Below, in pieces: positions 25,751 through 34,577 of a stretch of DNA of 64,000 nt. The notes under the pieces were generated by a model, which did no database searches, had not been told where the DNA came from, and saw only the letters and a list, made by a program, of their open reading frames with translations. Source of the stretch: Bacteroidaceae bacterium (lineage in GTDB: Bacteria > Bacteroidota > Bacteroidia > Bacteroidales > Bacteroidaceae); NCBI GenBank assembly GCA_900769465.1, contig CAAGGT010000264.1, forward strand, positions 45,548-109,547, read 5' to 3'. The translations under genes and the position numbers were made by a program. Numbering within the stretch: the first letter of the stretch is position 1; every line of letters starts with the position of its first letter.

Positions 25751-25785
25751 TTTGCCCGAAAAGTCGTTGTTACTTCTTATATTTG
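25751..25785 (+). promoter_or_regulatory. pdxB promoter
   Basis: TATATTTG at 25778-25785 matches the -7 consensus. The nearest TTTG upstream (25751-25754) is 23 bases away, a little longer than usual. Transcription would begin near 25792, about 20 nt before the pdxB ATG. Confidence 0.5.
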
Positions 25786-25810
25786 CGCATTGTGAAATGC
25801 GAATTGGAAT

Positions 25811-26854
25811 ATGAAGGCTGTAATTGATGAAAAGATACCATATCTGCGCGAGGCGCTGGAGGCTATGGGCGTTGATGTCGTGGCTCTGCCGGGTATATCT
25901 ATAGACAAGAACTCCCTGTTGGATGCCGAGGCGCTGTTTGTGCGCACCCGCACCGTGTGTGATGCAGCGCTGCTTGCCGGTACGCCTGTGCGTTTTGTCG
26001 GTACTGCTACAATCGGGTATGACCACATTGATGCGGAATTCTGTCGTGAAAACGGCATCGTGTGGACAAATGCTGCTGGATGTAATGCCGGTGCCGTGTT
26101 GCAGTATGTACAGTCGGTGATATACTCCTGGGCACGTGACAACCGCTGTTCCATAGTGGGGCTTACACTTGGTATCGTAGGCTTGGGCGAGATTGGCTCA
26201 TGCGTGGCGGCCTGGGCAGAGAGCGTTGGGTTTAGGGTTCTTGCCAATGACCCGCCAAAGGCCGATGCAGGCGTGCAAGGCCTTGTCTCTTTGGACGAAA
26301 TTGCCAGGGAGTGCGACGTGGTGACTTTTCATCCTACGTTGAACGTTGACGGGGCGTACAAGAGTTACCATCTTGCCGATGCCGGATTCTTTGCTTCGTT
26401 GAGGCACTGTCGTCTGCTCATAAACGCTTCGCGCGGTGCGGTCGTGGATAATGCAGCGTTGCTTGAGGCTTTGGATGCCGGGACGGTGGCGTGTGCGGCT
26501 CTGGACGTGTGGGAGAATGAACCGGAGATTCATCCGACTCTATTAGATAAGGTCTATATAGCAACCCCGCACATTGCCGGGTATTCGGCCGAAGGCAAGA
26601 TGAATGCCACGCTGATTGTCCTGCGCGAGTTTGCACGTTTTGCAGGTCTTGGGGATGAATTTCCGGTGCCGGCCCTTGAATCGCCACAGCAATCTGTAGT
26701 CAAGGCTGCGACCGAGCAGGACGCCTTTCTTGCAATATACTCGCCGCTTGATGACAGTGCATTGCTGAAGAATGAGCCGGGGAAATTCGAGTCCATACGC
26801 AATAATTATTCCCTGCGGCGTGAAACGTCGGCGTATAGGATTGAGATAGTATGA
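25811..26854 (+). CDS. pdxB: Erythronate-4-phosphate dehydrogenase
   Basis: This 347-residue NAD-dependent enzyme oxidises 4-phosphoerythronate in pyridoxal-phosphate synthesis. The D-2-hydroxyacid dehydrogenase fold is shown by FVGTATIGYDHIDAEFC, the dinucleotide loop LGIVGLGEIGSCVAAWA, LLINASRGAVVDNAALLEAL and the catalytic-histidine region YIATPHIAGYSAEGKMNA. The GYSAEGK block and the C-terminal extension distinguish PdxB from SerA and phosphite dehydrogenases. It is transcribed alone and divergently from the DUF4254 operon. Confidence 0.92.
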   Translation: MKAVIDEKIPYLREALEAMGVDVVALPGISIDKNSLLDAEALFVRTRTVCDAALLAGTPVRFVGTATIGYDHIDAEFCRENGIVWTNAAGCNAGAVLQYVQSVIYSWARDNRCSIVGLTLGIVGLGEIGSCVAAWAESVGFRVLANDPPKADAGVQGLVSLDEIARECDVVTFHPTLNVDGAYKSYHLADAGFFASLRHCRLLINASRGAVVDNAALLEALDAGTVACAALDVWENEPEIHPTLLDKVYIATPHIAGYSAEGKMNATLIVLREFARFAGLGDEFPVPALESPQQSVVKAATEQDAFLAIYSPLDDSALLKNEPGKFESIRNNYSLRRETSAYRIEIV

Positions 26855-26944
26855 TAAAAACAACTACACAAGTGCAGATTTTGTACCAATTTTGCACATT
26901 TTGTACAGTTTGTGCAATGCGTTTGCGTTTTTTTTTCGGTTTTC

Positions 26945-26975
26945 TTTGTAGTTCTTATTTTTTATCTTACTTTTG
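26945..26975 (+). promoter_or_regulatory. acpP-fabF-rnc promoter
   Basis: TTTG (26945-26948) and TACTTTTG (26968-26975) are 19 bases apart, a good -33/-7 pair. The predicted start is near 26982, about 30 nt before the acpP ATG. Confidence 0.7.
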
Positions 26976-27013
26976 TGGCAAAGATCATTTACAAATCTTT
27001 AAAATTTACAGTT

Positions 27014-27256
27014 ATGTCAGAAATTGAAGCAAGAGTAAAAACGATTATCATTGAGAAGTTCGGTGTATCAGAGTCTGAGGTTACATCAGAGGCTAACTTT
27101 ACAAATGATTTGAGCGCTGACTCATTGGATAGAGTAGAGCTTATTATGGAAATCGAGGATGAGTTCGGTATCTCAATCCCCGAGGAGCAGGCAGAGAAAA
27201 TCGCGACAGTAGGTGATGCTGTCAAGTATGTAGAGGAGAAGGTTGCCGAGAAGTAA
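27014..27256 (+). CDS. acpP: Acyl carrier protein
   Basis: This 80-residue acidic protein carries the growing fatty acid on a 4'-phosphopantetheine arm. The attachment serine lies in [15 protein letters not shown], near residue 38. The start is the ATG at 27014 (MSEIEARV); a longer frame reaches back into the promoter and is rejected. Length, charge and helix pattern are typical. It is the first gene of the operon with fabF (36 nt downstream). Confidence 0.97.
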   Translation: MSEIEARVKTIIIEKFGVSESEVTSEANFTNDLSADSLDRVELIMEIEDEFGISIPEEQAEKIATVGDAVKYVEEKVAEK

Positions 27257-27292
27257 TCCTTTCTCACTCCACTGCACTCTAAAGGATTCTAT

Positions 27293-28555
27293 ATGAAGCT
27301 TAGAAGAGTTGTTGTAACAGGTCTTGGTGCCGTTTCGCCAATTGGCAATGATGTTCCTACGATGTGGGAAAATGCCATCAATGGTGTGAGTGGTGCAGGA
27401 CCTATTACTCATTTTGATGCCTACCTGTTCAAAACCCAATTCGCTTGCGAGGTGAAGGGTTTTGACCCGACAACGGCTATGGATCGTCGTGACTTGCGCA
27501 AGGTGGATGCTGATACACACTATGGTGTTGCTGCAGCCGTCGAGGCAATCAATGACAGCGGACTCGACTTTGAAAAGGTTGACCGCAACAGGGTAGGCGT
27601 AATATTCGGTGAAGGTATAGGCGGTTTGGGCGCTCTTGAGGATGAGGTGCGTGCTTATGCTCTCAATCAGGAGAGCGGGCCACGCTTTTCGCCATTTTTG
27701 ATTACAAAAATGATATCGGATATGACTACCGGTATCATATCGATACGATATGGCCTGAAAGGTCCGAACTATGTAACTACGTCGGCCTGCGCTTCTTCAT
27801 CGAATGCGATTATTGATGCATATGACCAGATACGTCTTGGCAGGGCCGATGTGATTGTTTCCGGTGGTGCCGAGGCTGCCATCTGTAACATTGGTGTAGG
27901 TGCATTCAATGCCATGCACGCCTTGTCGGTGCGTAACGATGACCCTAAAGGTGCATCGCGTCCGTTCAGCAAGAGCCGCGATGGCTTTGTGATGGCCGAA
28001 GGTGCCGCTTCTTTGATACTTGAGGAGTATGAACACGCTGTAGCCCGTGGTGCAAAGATATATGCCGAGATTGTGGGTACTGGCTTGACAGCCGATGCTT
28101 ACCACATAACTTCGCCTCATCCCGAGGGAGAAGGCGCGTACCGCGTTATGAAGGCGGCGTTGGACGAGGCCGGCTTGCCGGTGGAGAGCGTTGACTATAT
28201 CAATGTTCACGGAACATCTACCAATGCCGGTGACATAGCAGAAGCAAAGGCAATCAGGAACCTTTTTGGTGAACATGCCTATGAATTGAATATCAGTTCA
28301 ACGAAATCGATGACAGGCCATCTTCTTGGTGGTGCCGGCGCATTGGAGGCTGTGCTTACAGTGCTTGCCATTGAGCATGGCGTGATACCGCCAACGATAA
28401 ATCACGCCGATGGCGATGAGGACCCGGAGATTGATTATCGTATGAACTTTACCTTTAACAAGGCACAGAAAAGGGATGTGAAGGTCGCTCTGTCGAACAC
28501 ATTCGGTTTCGGCGGCCACAATGCAAGCGTTGCTTTTAAGAAAATTGAAGGCTGA
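27293..28555 (+). CDS. fabF: Beta-ketoacyl-ACP synthase II
   Basis: This 420-residue condensing enzyme elongates acyl-ACP with malonyl-ACP. The nucleophilic cysteine is in VTTSACASSSNAI. The two catalytic histidines are in INVHGTSTNAGD and KSMTGHLLGGAGALEAV, and SNTFGFGGHNAS closes the fold. It begins RRVVVTGLGAVSPIGNDV as usual. Full length; its 3' end overlaps rnc by 35 bases. Confidence 0.97.
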   Translation: MKLRRVVVTGLGAVSPIGNDVPTMWENAINGVSGAGPITHFDAYLFKTQFACEVKGFDPTTAMDRRDLRKVDADTHYGVAAAVEAINDSGLDFEKVDRNRVGVIFGEGIGGLGALEDEVRAYALNQESGPRFSPFLITKMISDMTTGIISIRYGLKGPNYVTTSACASSSNAIIDAYDQIRLGRADVIVSGGAEAAICNIGVGAFNAMHALSVRNDDPKGASRPFSKSRDGFVMAEGAASLILEEYEHAVARGAKIYAEIVGTGLTADAYHITSPHPEGEGAYRVMKAALDEAGLPVESVDYINVHGTSTNAGDIAEAKAIRNLFGEHAYELNISSTKSMTGHLLGGAGALEAVLTVLAIEHGVIPPTINHADGDEDPEIDYRMNFTFNKAQKRDVKVALSNTFGFGGHNASVAFKKIEG

Positions 28556-29276
28556 TAGACTGTTCAGGAAGCTAATAGACAAAATAAGACTCCTGTCCCG
28601 CAAGGACAGGGAGTCTTATTTGTTGTTGTATTCTATTCTGGGATATGTGCCCCGTGACATCAAACTGTATGAAATGGCGATGACACATAGCTCGACGTCG
28701 GGTACAAAGAAACTTTCATGCAATGAACGCCTGGAATTTTTGGGTGATGCGGTATTGAGTTCCATTACGGCCGATTACCTCTATTCCAATTTCAGCCGTG
28801 AACGCGAGGGGTTTCTTACAAAATCCCGCAGCAACCTTGTGTGTCGTGAAAGGCTCAATGAACTGGCCCTTCAGATAGGGCTCGACAAGTATGTCAATGC
28901 CTGCGGAGTGGCGCACCAACACAATAACTATATCTATGGTAATGCCCTTGAGGCTCTTGTGGGGGCCATATATATTGACAAGGGATACAAGCAATGCCGA
29001 CGTTTCCTGCTCGACAGGGTCTTCTCAAGGCTTGTGGATATAGAGTCGGTGGTAAAGGCCGACAAGAACTACAAGAGCCGCCTCATTGAATGGGGACAGA
29101 AGAAACATATTGATGTTGAATTCCGTATCGTGAGCGAGGAACTCCGTAAGGAGGGGGTCTACTTTGTGAGCGAAGTACTTGTCAATGGCGAGATTTGCGG
29201 TGTCGGTGACGGCTTTTCAAAGCGAGAGAGCCAGCAGAAGGCTGCCCGACAGGCACTGCCTAAATTGGATTTGTAG
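28521..29276 (+). CDS. rnc: Ribonuclease III
   Basis: This 251-residue dsRNA endonuclease has the catalytic motif NERLEFLGDAVLSSITADYL near residue 75 and the second acidic cluster GNALEALVGAIYIDKGY. A dsRNA-binding domain is C-terminal (YKSRLIEWGQKKHIDVEF, GDGFSKRESQQKAARQAL). The start inside fabF (28521) is the only ATG ahead of the conserved IRLLSRKDRESY segment. A strong hairpin is embedded in this N-terminal coding part. The gene converges on folB with a 3-base gap. Confidence 0.95.
   Translation: MQALLLRKLKADRLFRKLIDKIRLLSRKDRESYLLLYSILGYVPRDIKLYEMAMTHSSTSGTKKLSCNERLEFLGDAVLSSITADYLYSNFSREREGFLTKSRSNLVCRERLNELALQIGLDKYVNACGVAHQHNNYIYGNALEALVGAIYIDKGYKQCRRFLLDRVFSRLVDIESVVKADKNYKSRLIEWGQKKHIDVEFRIVSEELRKEGVYFVSEVLVNGEICGVGDGFSKRESQQKAARQALPKLDL
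28582..28621 (+). promoter_or_regulatory. Strong hairpin within the rnc 5' coding region
   Basis: Arms 28583-28598 (AATAAGACTCCTGTCC) and 28604-28620 pair along 16 bp with one extra G bulged, around the loop CGCAA. It lies in codons 21-34 of rnc, about 30 nt after the fabF stop. It could end or attenuate fabF transcripts, or serve as a substrate for RNase III itself. Confidence 0.6.
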
Positions 29277-29279
29277 AAT

Positions 29280-29648
29280 CTATCTTTTGCTTGACAGGGT
29301 AACAGCGGCTTTCAGCCTGTCGCCGCCCATTGGTGGGGTGTCCTTGCATAGCGTGATGCTGATGGCTGTTATCTGTTTAAAATTATCGTATAATCTTTTC
29401 GTGATCCTGTTGCAGACATTCTCGAGCAGATTGGATGGTTGTGCCATTTCCCTGCACAGGATATCATATACATCGGCATAGCTTACGGTACCCTCTATGC
29501 AGTCACTTGCCGCGCAACTGCAGTCATCCAATTCCAGTTTAAGGTCAATGGTGAACCAAGCACCAATTTCGCGCTCCTGCTGCATTACGCCGTGGTGAGC
29601 GAAAATGTGTACATCGTGCAGTTCGATATAGTATTTTTCTATTTGCAT
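29280..29648 (-). CDS. folB: Dihydroneopterin aldolase
   Basis: This 122-residue enzyme converts dihydroneopterin to 6-hydroxymethyl-dihydropterin in folate synthesis. YIELHDVHIFAHHGVMQQEREIGAWFTIDLKLELD contains the family HGV..E.. motif with the catalytic glutamate. ISITLCKDTPPMGGDRLKAAVTL is the C-terminal pterin-binding strand. The usual length is 115-125 residues. It lies 64 nt downstream of nrdJ, past that gene's terminator. Confidence 0.92.
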   Translation of the reverse strand: MQIEKYYIELHDVHIFAHHGVMQQEREIGAWFTIDLKLELDDCSCAASDCIEGTVSYADVYDILCREMAQPSNLLENVCNRITKRLYDNFKQITAISITLCKDTPPMGGDRLKAAVTLSSKR

Positions 29649-29660
29649 ATGTTCTGTTTT

Positions 29661-29693
29661 AACGATAAAGAGCCATCATGGCTCTTTATCGTT
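29661..29693 (-). terminator. nrdJ terminator hairpin
   Basis: A perfect 15-bp stem (29661-29675 with 29679-29693; AACGATAAAGAGCCA arm) closes on three bases, just after the nrdJ stop and before folB. There is no long T-run on the minus strand, so termination may be incomplete and folB may still be read. Confidence 0.75.
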
Positions 29694-29712
29694 GGTTATT
29701 GTGTATTGTCTG

Positions 29713-32241
29713 TTATCCGCATTTAGAGTATCCGCAGCCGGGGCAATGGAGGCATCCCTCCTCGAATATGAGCTGCTGTTTACAGTTGGGACACTTTTCT
29801 GCTGTTGATGTTCCATCCTTGATATAGCGTTTTAGAGCGCGTTCGACGCCGTTCTTCCAAGTGTTGATGTTGTCGGATGCAAGCTCAAGAGAAGATATGA
29901 GCTTTATGACCTGCTCGATTGGCATCTTGTAGCGTAGCACGCCCGAAATCAGTTTGGCATAGTTCCAGAATTCAGGATTGAAACGCTCTGAAAGTCCCTC
30001 AATTGTGGTCTTGTACCCTATCTTGTTCTCGAACTGGAAATCGTATCGTTTGCTACCGTCTTCGTTCGTATGCTTGATGATGATTCCGTGGGTTACGTTC
30101 TTGGGCAATGGAATGCCATCCTCGTCGTCCTGCTGTCCTGTGAAAATTTCGTATGGTTCCCCGTTGAGCAAACCGATGAATGCCACCCACTTCTCCTTGT
30201 TGTTCTGGAAACGTACAACGTCGGCTTCGAGTATTATTGGGCGAACCTCGGTGACGAATGGTTTCATCTCCTCACTCTCCTTTTTCTCCTTCTTGGTGTC
30301 GGTCGATACGAGTACTCCTGCGCGTGAACCGTCCCTGTAGACAGTGCATCCTTTGCAGCCGCACTTCCACGCTGTGACATAAAGCTCATTTACAAGTTTC
30401 TCATCCACATTGTTGGGGAGATTGATGGTTACGCTTATTGAGTGGTCTACCCATTTCTGTATGCGTCCCTGCATCTCTACCTTTGCGACCCAGTCAATGT
30501 CATTTGATGTCGCTTTTGCATATGGCGAGCGCGCCACGATGCTGTCAATCTCAACCTGAGAGTAGCGTTTTGTGGTGTCGAACCCATGCTTTTTCATCCA
30601 CTCCACGAACTTGTGGTGATATACGATGTACTCCTCGAATGTGTCGCCATTCTCGTCGGTGAAATCCACGTGTACTTCGGGGTCGTTTGGGTTGACCTTT
30701 CTGCGGCGTTTGTATACAGGCATGAATACTGGCTCAATGCCCGATGTTGTCTGTGTCATGATGCTAACTGTACCGGTAGGGGCTATTGTAAGGCACGCGA
30801 TATTGCGGCGTCCATACTTTGCCATATCCTCATACAGGCTTGGGCAAGCCTCTTTTAGACGGTTGATGAATGGATTTCCCGCCTCACGCTCGATGTCGAA
30901 TACCTCGAATGCACCACGTTCTTTTGCAAGGTTCACCGATGATGAATATGCCGCAATTGCCAGTGTCTTGTGTATCTCCTCGGCAAATGCAGTGGCATCC
31001 TCAGTGCCATATCGCAGACCCATCGCAGCAAGCATATCGCCTTCGGCGGTTATGCCAACGCCTGTGCGGCGTCCCATGCTGCTTTTGCGGTATATCTTCT
31101 CCCACAACTTCTTCTCGGCGCCTTTTACCTCTTCGCTTTCGGGGTCGCTCTCGATCTTTCCCTTTATGGCCTCTATTTTCTCAAGTTCAAGGTCGATTAT
31201 GTCGTCCATTATGCGCTGGGTCTTTGTGACGTGTTCCTTGAACAGCTCATAGTCGAAATGAGCCTCCGGGGTGAATGGGTTGACAACGTATGAGAACAGG
31301 TTGATGGCGATGAGACGGCACGAATCGTAAGGGCACAACGGGATTTCTCCGCAAGGATTGGTGGAGACAGTCTCGAAGCCCAGGTCGGCGTAACAGTCGG
31401 GGATTGATTCGCGCTTGATGGTATCCCAGAAAAGGACTCCCGGCTCTGCCGATTTCCACGCGTTGTGTATTATCTTCTCCCACAATTTCGATGCGTCAAT
31501 CTCCTTTTTGTACAAGGGACTCTCTGCATTTATCGGGTACTGTTGTGTGTATGGTGCGCCTGTTGTCACGGCGTTCATGAAATCGTCGTCAATCTTCACC
31601 GAGACGTTGGCACCGGTAACCTTTCCTTCAGTCATCTTTGCATCAATGAATGCCTCAGCATCGGGGTGTTTGATGGATACGCTCAACATCAGCGCTCCGC
31701 GGCGACCATCTTGTGCAACCTCGCGTGTTGAATTGGAGTAACGCTCCATAAAAGGAACGAGGCCGGTTGATGTGAGTGCGGAATTCTTCACAGGTGAGCC
31801 TTTGGGACGTATGTGTGAGAGGTCGTGTCCGACACCTCCGCGGCGTTTCATCAATTGTACCTGCTCCTCGTCAATGCGTATTATTGCTCCATATGAATCG
31901 GCTTTGCCTTCCATACCGATGACGAAGCAATTCGATAGTGACGCAATCTGGAAATCATTGCCGATGCCGGACATGGGACTGCCCGACGGTACTACATACT
32001 TGAATCTGTCAAGCAGATCAAAAACCTCCTGCGCCGACATGGGGTTCTTGTATTTTGACTCGATTCTTGCAATCTCATTTGCTATTCGCCAATGCATCTC
32101 CTCGGGGGTCTTTTCGTATATGTTGCCGAAGGAATCCTTCAGGGCATATTTGTTTACCCAAACCCTGGCTGCCAGCTCGTCGCCGTTAAAGTAGTCAATG
32201 GAAGCCTTGTAGGCTTCATCCTGGGAATATTGCCGTTTCAC
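29713..32241 (-). CDS. nrdJ: Adenosylcobalamin-dependent ribonucleoside-diphosphate reductase
   Basis: This is a class II ribonucleotide reductase of 842 residues. SLSNCFVIG, STNPCGEIPL (active-site cysteine), APTGTVSIMTQTTSG and the C-terminal redox/zinc cysteines CPNCKQQL and CLHCPGCGYSKCG are all present. It makes deoxynucleotides using B12 without oxygen. The conserved family start (YSQDEAYKASIDYFNGDELAARVWVNKYALKDSFGNIYEKTP) is reached by the GTG at 32241. The frame runs open to a TTG at 32328, but that would begin in the promoter region. No cobalamin riboswitch was seen upstream. Confidence 0.93.
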   Translation of the reverse strand: MKRQYSQDEAYKASIDYFNGDELAARVWVNKYALKDSFGNIYEKTPEEMHWRIANEIARIESKYKNPMSAQEVFDLLDRFKYVVPSGSPMSGIGNDFQIASLSNCFVIGMEGKADSYGAIIRIDEEQVQLMKRRGGVGHDLSHIRPKGSPVKNSALTSTGLVPFMERYSNSTREVAQDGRRGALMLSVSIKHPDAEAFIDAKMTEGKVTGANVSVKIDDDFMNAVTTGAPYTQQYPINAESPLYKKEIDASKLWEKIIHNAWKSAEPGVLFWDTIKRESIPDCYADLGFETVSTNPCGEIPLCPYDSCRLIAINLFSYVVNPFTPEAHFDYELFKEHVTKTQRIMDDIIDLELEKIEAIKGKIESDPESEEVKGAEKKLWEKIYRKSSMGRRTGVGITAEGDMLAAMGLRYGTEDATAFAEEIHKTLAIAAYSSSVNLAKERGAFEVFDIEREAGNPFINRLKEACPSLYEDMAKYGRRNIACLTIAPTGTVSIMTQTTSGIEPVFMPVYKRRRKVNPNDPEVHVDFTDENGDTFEEYIVYHHKFVEWMKKHGFDTTKRYSQVEIDSIVARSPYAKATSNDIDWVAKVEMQGRIQKWVDHSISVTINLPNNVDEKLVNELYVTAWKCGCKGCTVYRDGSRAGVLVSTDTKKEKKESEEMKPFVTEVRPIILEADVVRFQNNKEKWVAFIGLLNGEPYEIFTGQQDDEDGIPLPKNVTHGIIIKHTNEDGSKRYDFQFENKIGYKTTIEGLSERFNPEFWNYAKLISGVLRYKMPIEQVIKLISSLELASDNINTWKNGVERALKRYIKDGTSTAEKCPNCKQQLIFEEGCLHCPGCGYSKCG

Positions 32242-32297
32242 TTTTAGGTATTTTTTTGTTATATATTCTTGAAATATGTTTCCTGAAATGAGGAATA

Positions 32298-32329
32298 CAA
32301 ATTTAAAAATCATTTTCGTAAATACCAAA
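32298..32329 (-). promoter_or_regulatory. nrdJ promoter
   Basis: On the minus strand TTTG (32329-32326) and TAAATTTG (32305-32298) lie 20 bases apart. Transcription would start near 32291, leaving only about 50 nt of leader, too short for a B12 riboswitch. Confidence 0.6.
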
Positions 32330-32522
32330 TAAATTCATTTGCAACTTTGTTTCAGATGAAAAGTTTTCAAAAGTAATCCTTAAAGCATTGATAATCAGTA
32401 GTGTGTATTTTAAAGTAGGTGAAAAAGTTTTCCAAAAAGAAATTTGTCAGCCCTGTTTTCCGTCTTTTCGTTTTTAAAAAGGTAGGTCATGCTTTTGATT
32501 GCCGGGTGGGTGTCGTGTAAAC
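32330..32522. other. Remaining nrdJ-dnaA spacer
   Basis: Together with the nrdJ promoter and the 40-bp palindrome this makes up the 339-bp gap. It is AT-rich. A second -7-like TACTTTTG on the minus strand (32375-32368) lacks a good -33 partner. Nothing else was recognised. Confidence 0.5.
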
Positions 32523-32562
32523 ATCACGCGGCTGCATCATTGCAATGATGCAGCCGCGTGAT
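32523..32562 (-). terminator. 40-bp perfect palindrome after dnaA
   Basis: Arms 32523-32542 and 32543-32562 are exact reverse complements (ATCACGCGGCTGCATCATTG and its complement). It begins 19 bases past the dnaA stop, where a terminator is expected, but no T-run follows on the minus strand. It may act in both directions. Confidence 0.65.
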
Positions 32563-32580
32563 ATCGTTATATTGATTGTA

Positions 32581-33972
32581 TTATGCGCTCAAGAGTGAAT
32601 TGTCAATCTCCTCAAGTTCTATGCGGAACTGTTTGTCGGTGTCGGCAAGATTAGTGACGGTCTTGCAGGCGTGGAGTACGGTCGCGTGGTCACGGTCTCC
32701 AATGTATTTGCCAATCTTCGATGACGACATGTCAAGGTGTTTCTTTGCAAGGTACATAGCAACCTGACGCACAAGTACCACCTCGCGTTTGCGCGAGCGG
32801 GTGTTTATAGCATTGACCTCAACACCATAGTAGTCAGATACCTTCTTTATAATATCGTCAATGGTAATTGCCTTCTTCTCATAGTCTGAGAAATCGCCGA
32901 TTATTCTGCGCGCAAGGTTAATGTCTATGTCGGCATTGTTTATGGTCGAGTGGGCCATAATTGACACGACAATGCCTTCAAGGTCACGGATGCTCGCATT
33001 TACGTTCTCTGCGATGTAGCATATCACCTCCTCGGGGAATTTGAGCCCGTCCCTGTATATCTTGTTCCTGAGAATGTTTTTGCGCAGTTCAAGGTCGGGC
33101 TTCTCAATCTCTGCTGTCATGCCCCACTTGAATCGTGTGATTAAACGCTCTTCCATACCCTGCAATTGTGCGGGTGAGCGGTCTGATGTCATAATCAGCT
33201 GCTTACCGTTCAGATGCAGGTGATTGAATATATGGAAGAAAGCGTTTTGGGTCTTTTGAAGACCTGCAAACTCCTGAATGTCGTCAATGATAAGGACATC
33301 AATGCTTTGATAGAATCTCATAAAATCATTGAAGTTTTTCTGGAGTATAGAGTCGGTGTATTGCACCTGGAAAAGATGGGCTGATACGTACAGCACACGC
33401 AGTTCAGGGTGCAGCTCCTTGATTTTTATACCAATGGCATTTATCAGGTGGGTTTTTCCTACACCCGATGAGCCGTGAATGAACAATGGATTAAATGCTC
33501 TGCCGGGCTTGTCGGCAACGCTGATGGCAACCGAACGTGAGAGTCGGTTGCTTATTCCCTCTACATAATTATCGAAGGTGTAGCGGTTGATGAGCATTGA
33601 GTCCAATTCCTGTATCGCCTGCTGTTTGGCTACAGGGGCGCAATTGCCGCTATTGGCTGTTCTGCCCACAGGTGCGGCATTGCCTTCGGTGCCAACCTCC
33701 ATGCTCAAGTTGTTGTCCTTGTCCGTCAGCACGCTGTACATGAGTTGTGTACCGTTGCCCATTACCTTGAACAAGGTAGAACGCAACAAATCAACGAAAT
33801 TGCCCTCCAGGAACTCATATACAAAATTGCTCTTGACCTGTATGGTAAGAGTGTTGCCCTCATACTTGAGCGGTTTGATGTCCGCAAACCAAGTGTTGAA
33901 GGTTGTTTCGGAGACAATGTCACGGATTATCTCCAAACATTTGTTCCATTTTGTATCGAGATTCTGTGTCAT
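32581..33972 (-). CDS. dnaA: Chromosomal replication initiator DnaA
   Basis: This 463-residue protein has domain I ([27 protein letters not shown]), a variable linker (residues 85-125) and an AAA+ domain with Walker [17 protein letters not shown] near 167. [12 protein letters not shown] is Walker B. The C-terminal DNA-binding domain has [22 protein letters not shown] and [17 protein letters not shown]. It opens oriC for replication. It lies alone between nrdJ and dnaX, without dnaN or recF as neighbours (recF is 8 kb away). No consensus DnaA boxes were found in the flanks. Confidence 0.97.
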   Translation of the reverse strand: MTQNLDTKWNKCLEIIRDIVSETTFNTWFADIKPLKYEGNTLTIQVKSNFVYEFLEGNFVDLLRSTLFKVMGNGTQLMYSVLTDKDNNLSMEVGTEGNAAPVGRTANSGNCAPVAKQQAIQELDSMLINRYTFDNYVEGISNRLSRSVAISVADKPGRAFNPLFIHGSSGVGKTHLINAIGIKIKELHPELRVLYVSAHLFQVQYTDSILQKNFNDFMRFYQSIDVLIIDDIQEFAGLQKTQNAFFHIFNHLHLNGKQLIMTSDRSPAQLQGMEERLITRFKWGMTAEIEKPDLELRKNILRNKIYRDGLKFPEEVICYIAENVNASIRDLEGIVVSIMAHSTINNADIDINLARRIIGDFSDYEKKAITIDDIIKKVSDYYGVEVNAINTRSRKREVVLVRQVAMYLAKKHLDMSSSKIGKYIGDRDHATVLHACKTVTNLADTDKQFRIELEEIDNSLLSA

Positions 33973-34540
33973 CGATGGTTTGTGTTTCTACTATCTTGAA
34001 TAATGATGGTTGGGTGGGAGGGAGATTTGGCTTTTGACCGATTGACTGGGGCCGCCATATTCTGTTCCCGGTTATTTCCTATGCAAATATCTGCAAATAA
34101 AAATGAAAATGCAAGCATTGAAAAAGCACACAAAAATTTGCTCAAAATAATGGGCTGTATATCAGTGGTTTAAGAAATGCCCAAAGAAAAAGGTTGCTCT
34201 TTTGTGTTATTTTTTTTGGACATTGATTTTCAATACTTTATCTCTGTTTGCACACCTTCGTAATATTGTGAACGTGCCCTCAAAGATGCTTTTCTTTTGC
34301 TTGTGGTGTTGTTTTGAAATAAATGTCCGTCCGTCCCCCTTTGTTTTCTTTTATTTGGAATCAATCTAAATAGGCTTGAAAATTTTTTTATTTGAAAATA
34401 AATTATAGGCTCGTTTTGTTTGTGAAAATTGTGTCAATTTAATTTGTTTTTTTGGATTTAATGGTCTTACTTATTGGGCTCTCGGTTGCGGTTTGGCTTT
34501 GTGCCCCGGGGGTGCGCGACGGTCTCTTCGCTCACTTGCA
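33973..34540. other. Long AT-rich spacer upstream of dnaA
   Basis: This 568-base stretch has no credible gene. It is AT-rich, particularly 34375-34460. It must hold the dnaA promoter (minus); TTTATTTG-like boxes near 34090-34110 on that strand are one mismatch from consensus. No TTATCCACA-type DnaA boxes were seen, so it is not called as oriC. Confidence 0.5.
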
Positions 34541-34577
34541 TAAAAAGAGTCAAGGAAGTTCTTGACTTCCTTGACTC
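34541..34577 (-). terminator. dnaX terminator
   Basis: A perfect 12-bp stem (GAGTCAAGGAAG at 34547-34558 with 34566-34577) and a 7-base loop are followed on the minus strand by TTTTTA. It overlaps the dnaX stop codon. This is a textbook intrinsic terminator. Confidence 0.9.

Noticed and set aside
26912..27013. Longer N-terminus for acpP
   Set aside because: It crosses the promoter; the conserved protein begins at 27014.
32242..32580. Cobalamin riboswitch upstream of nrdJ
   Set aside because: No B12-box-like sequence was seen and the leader from the predicted start is too short.
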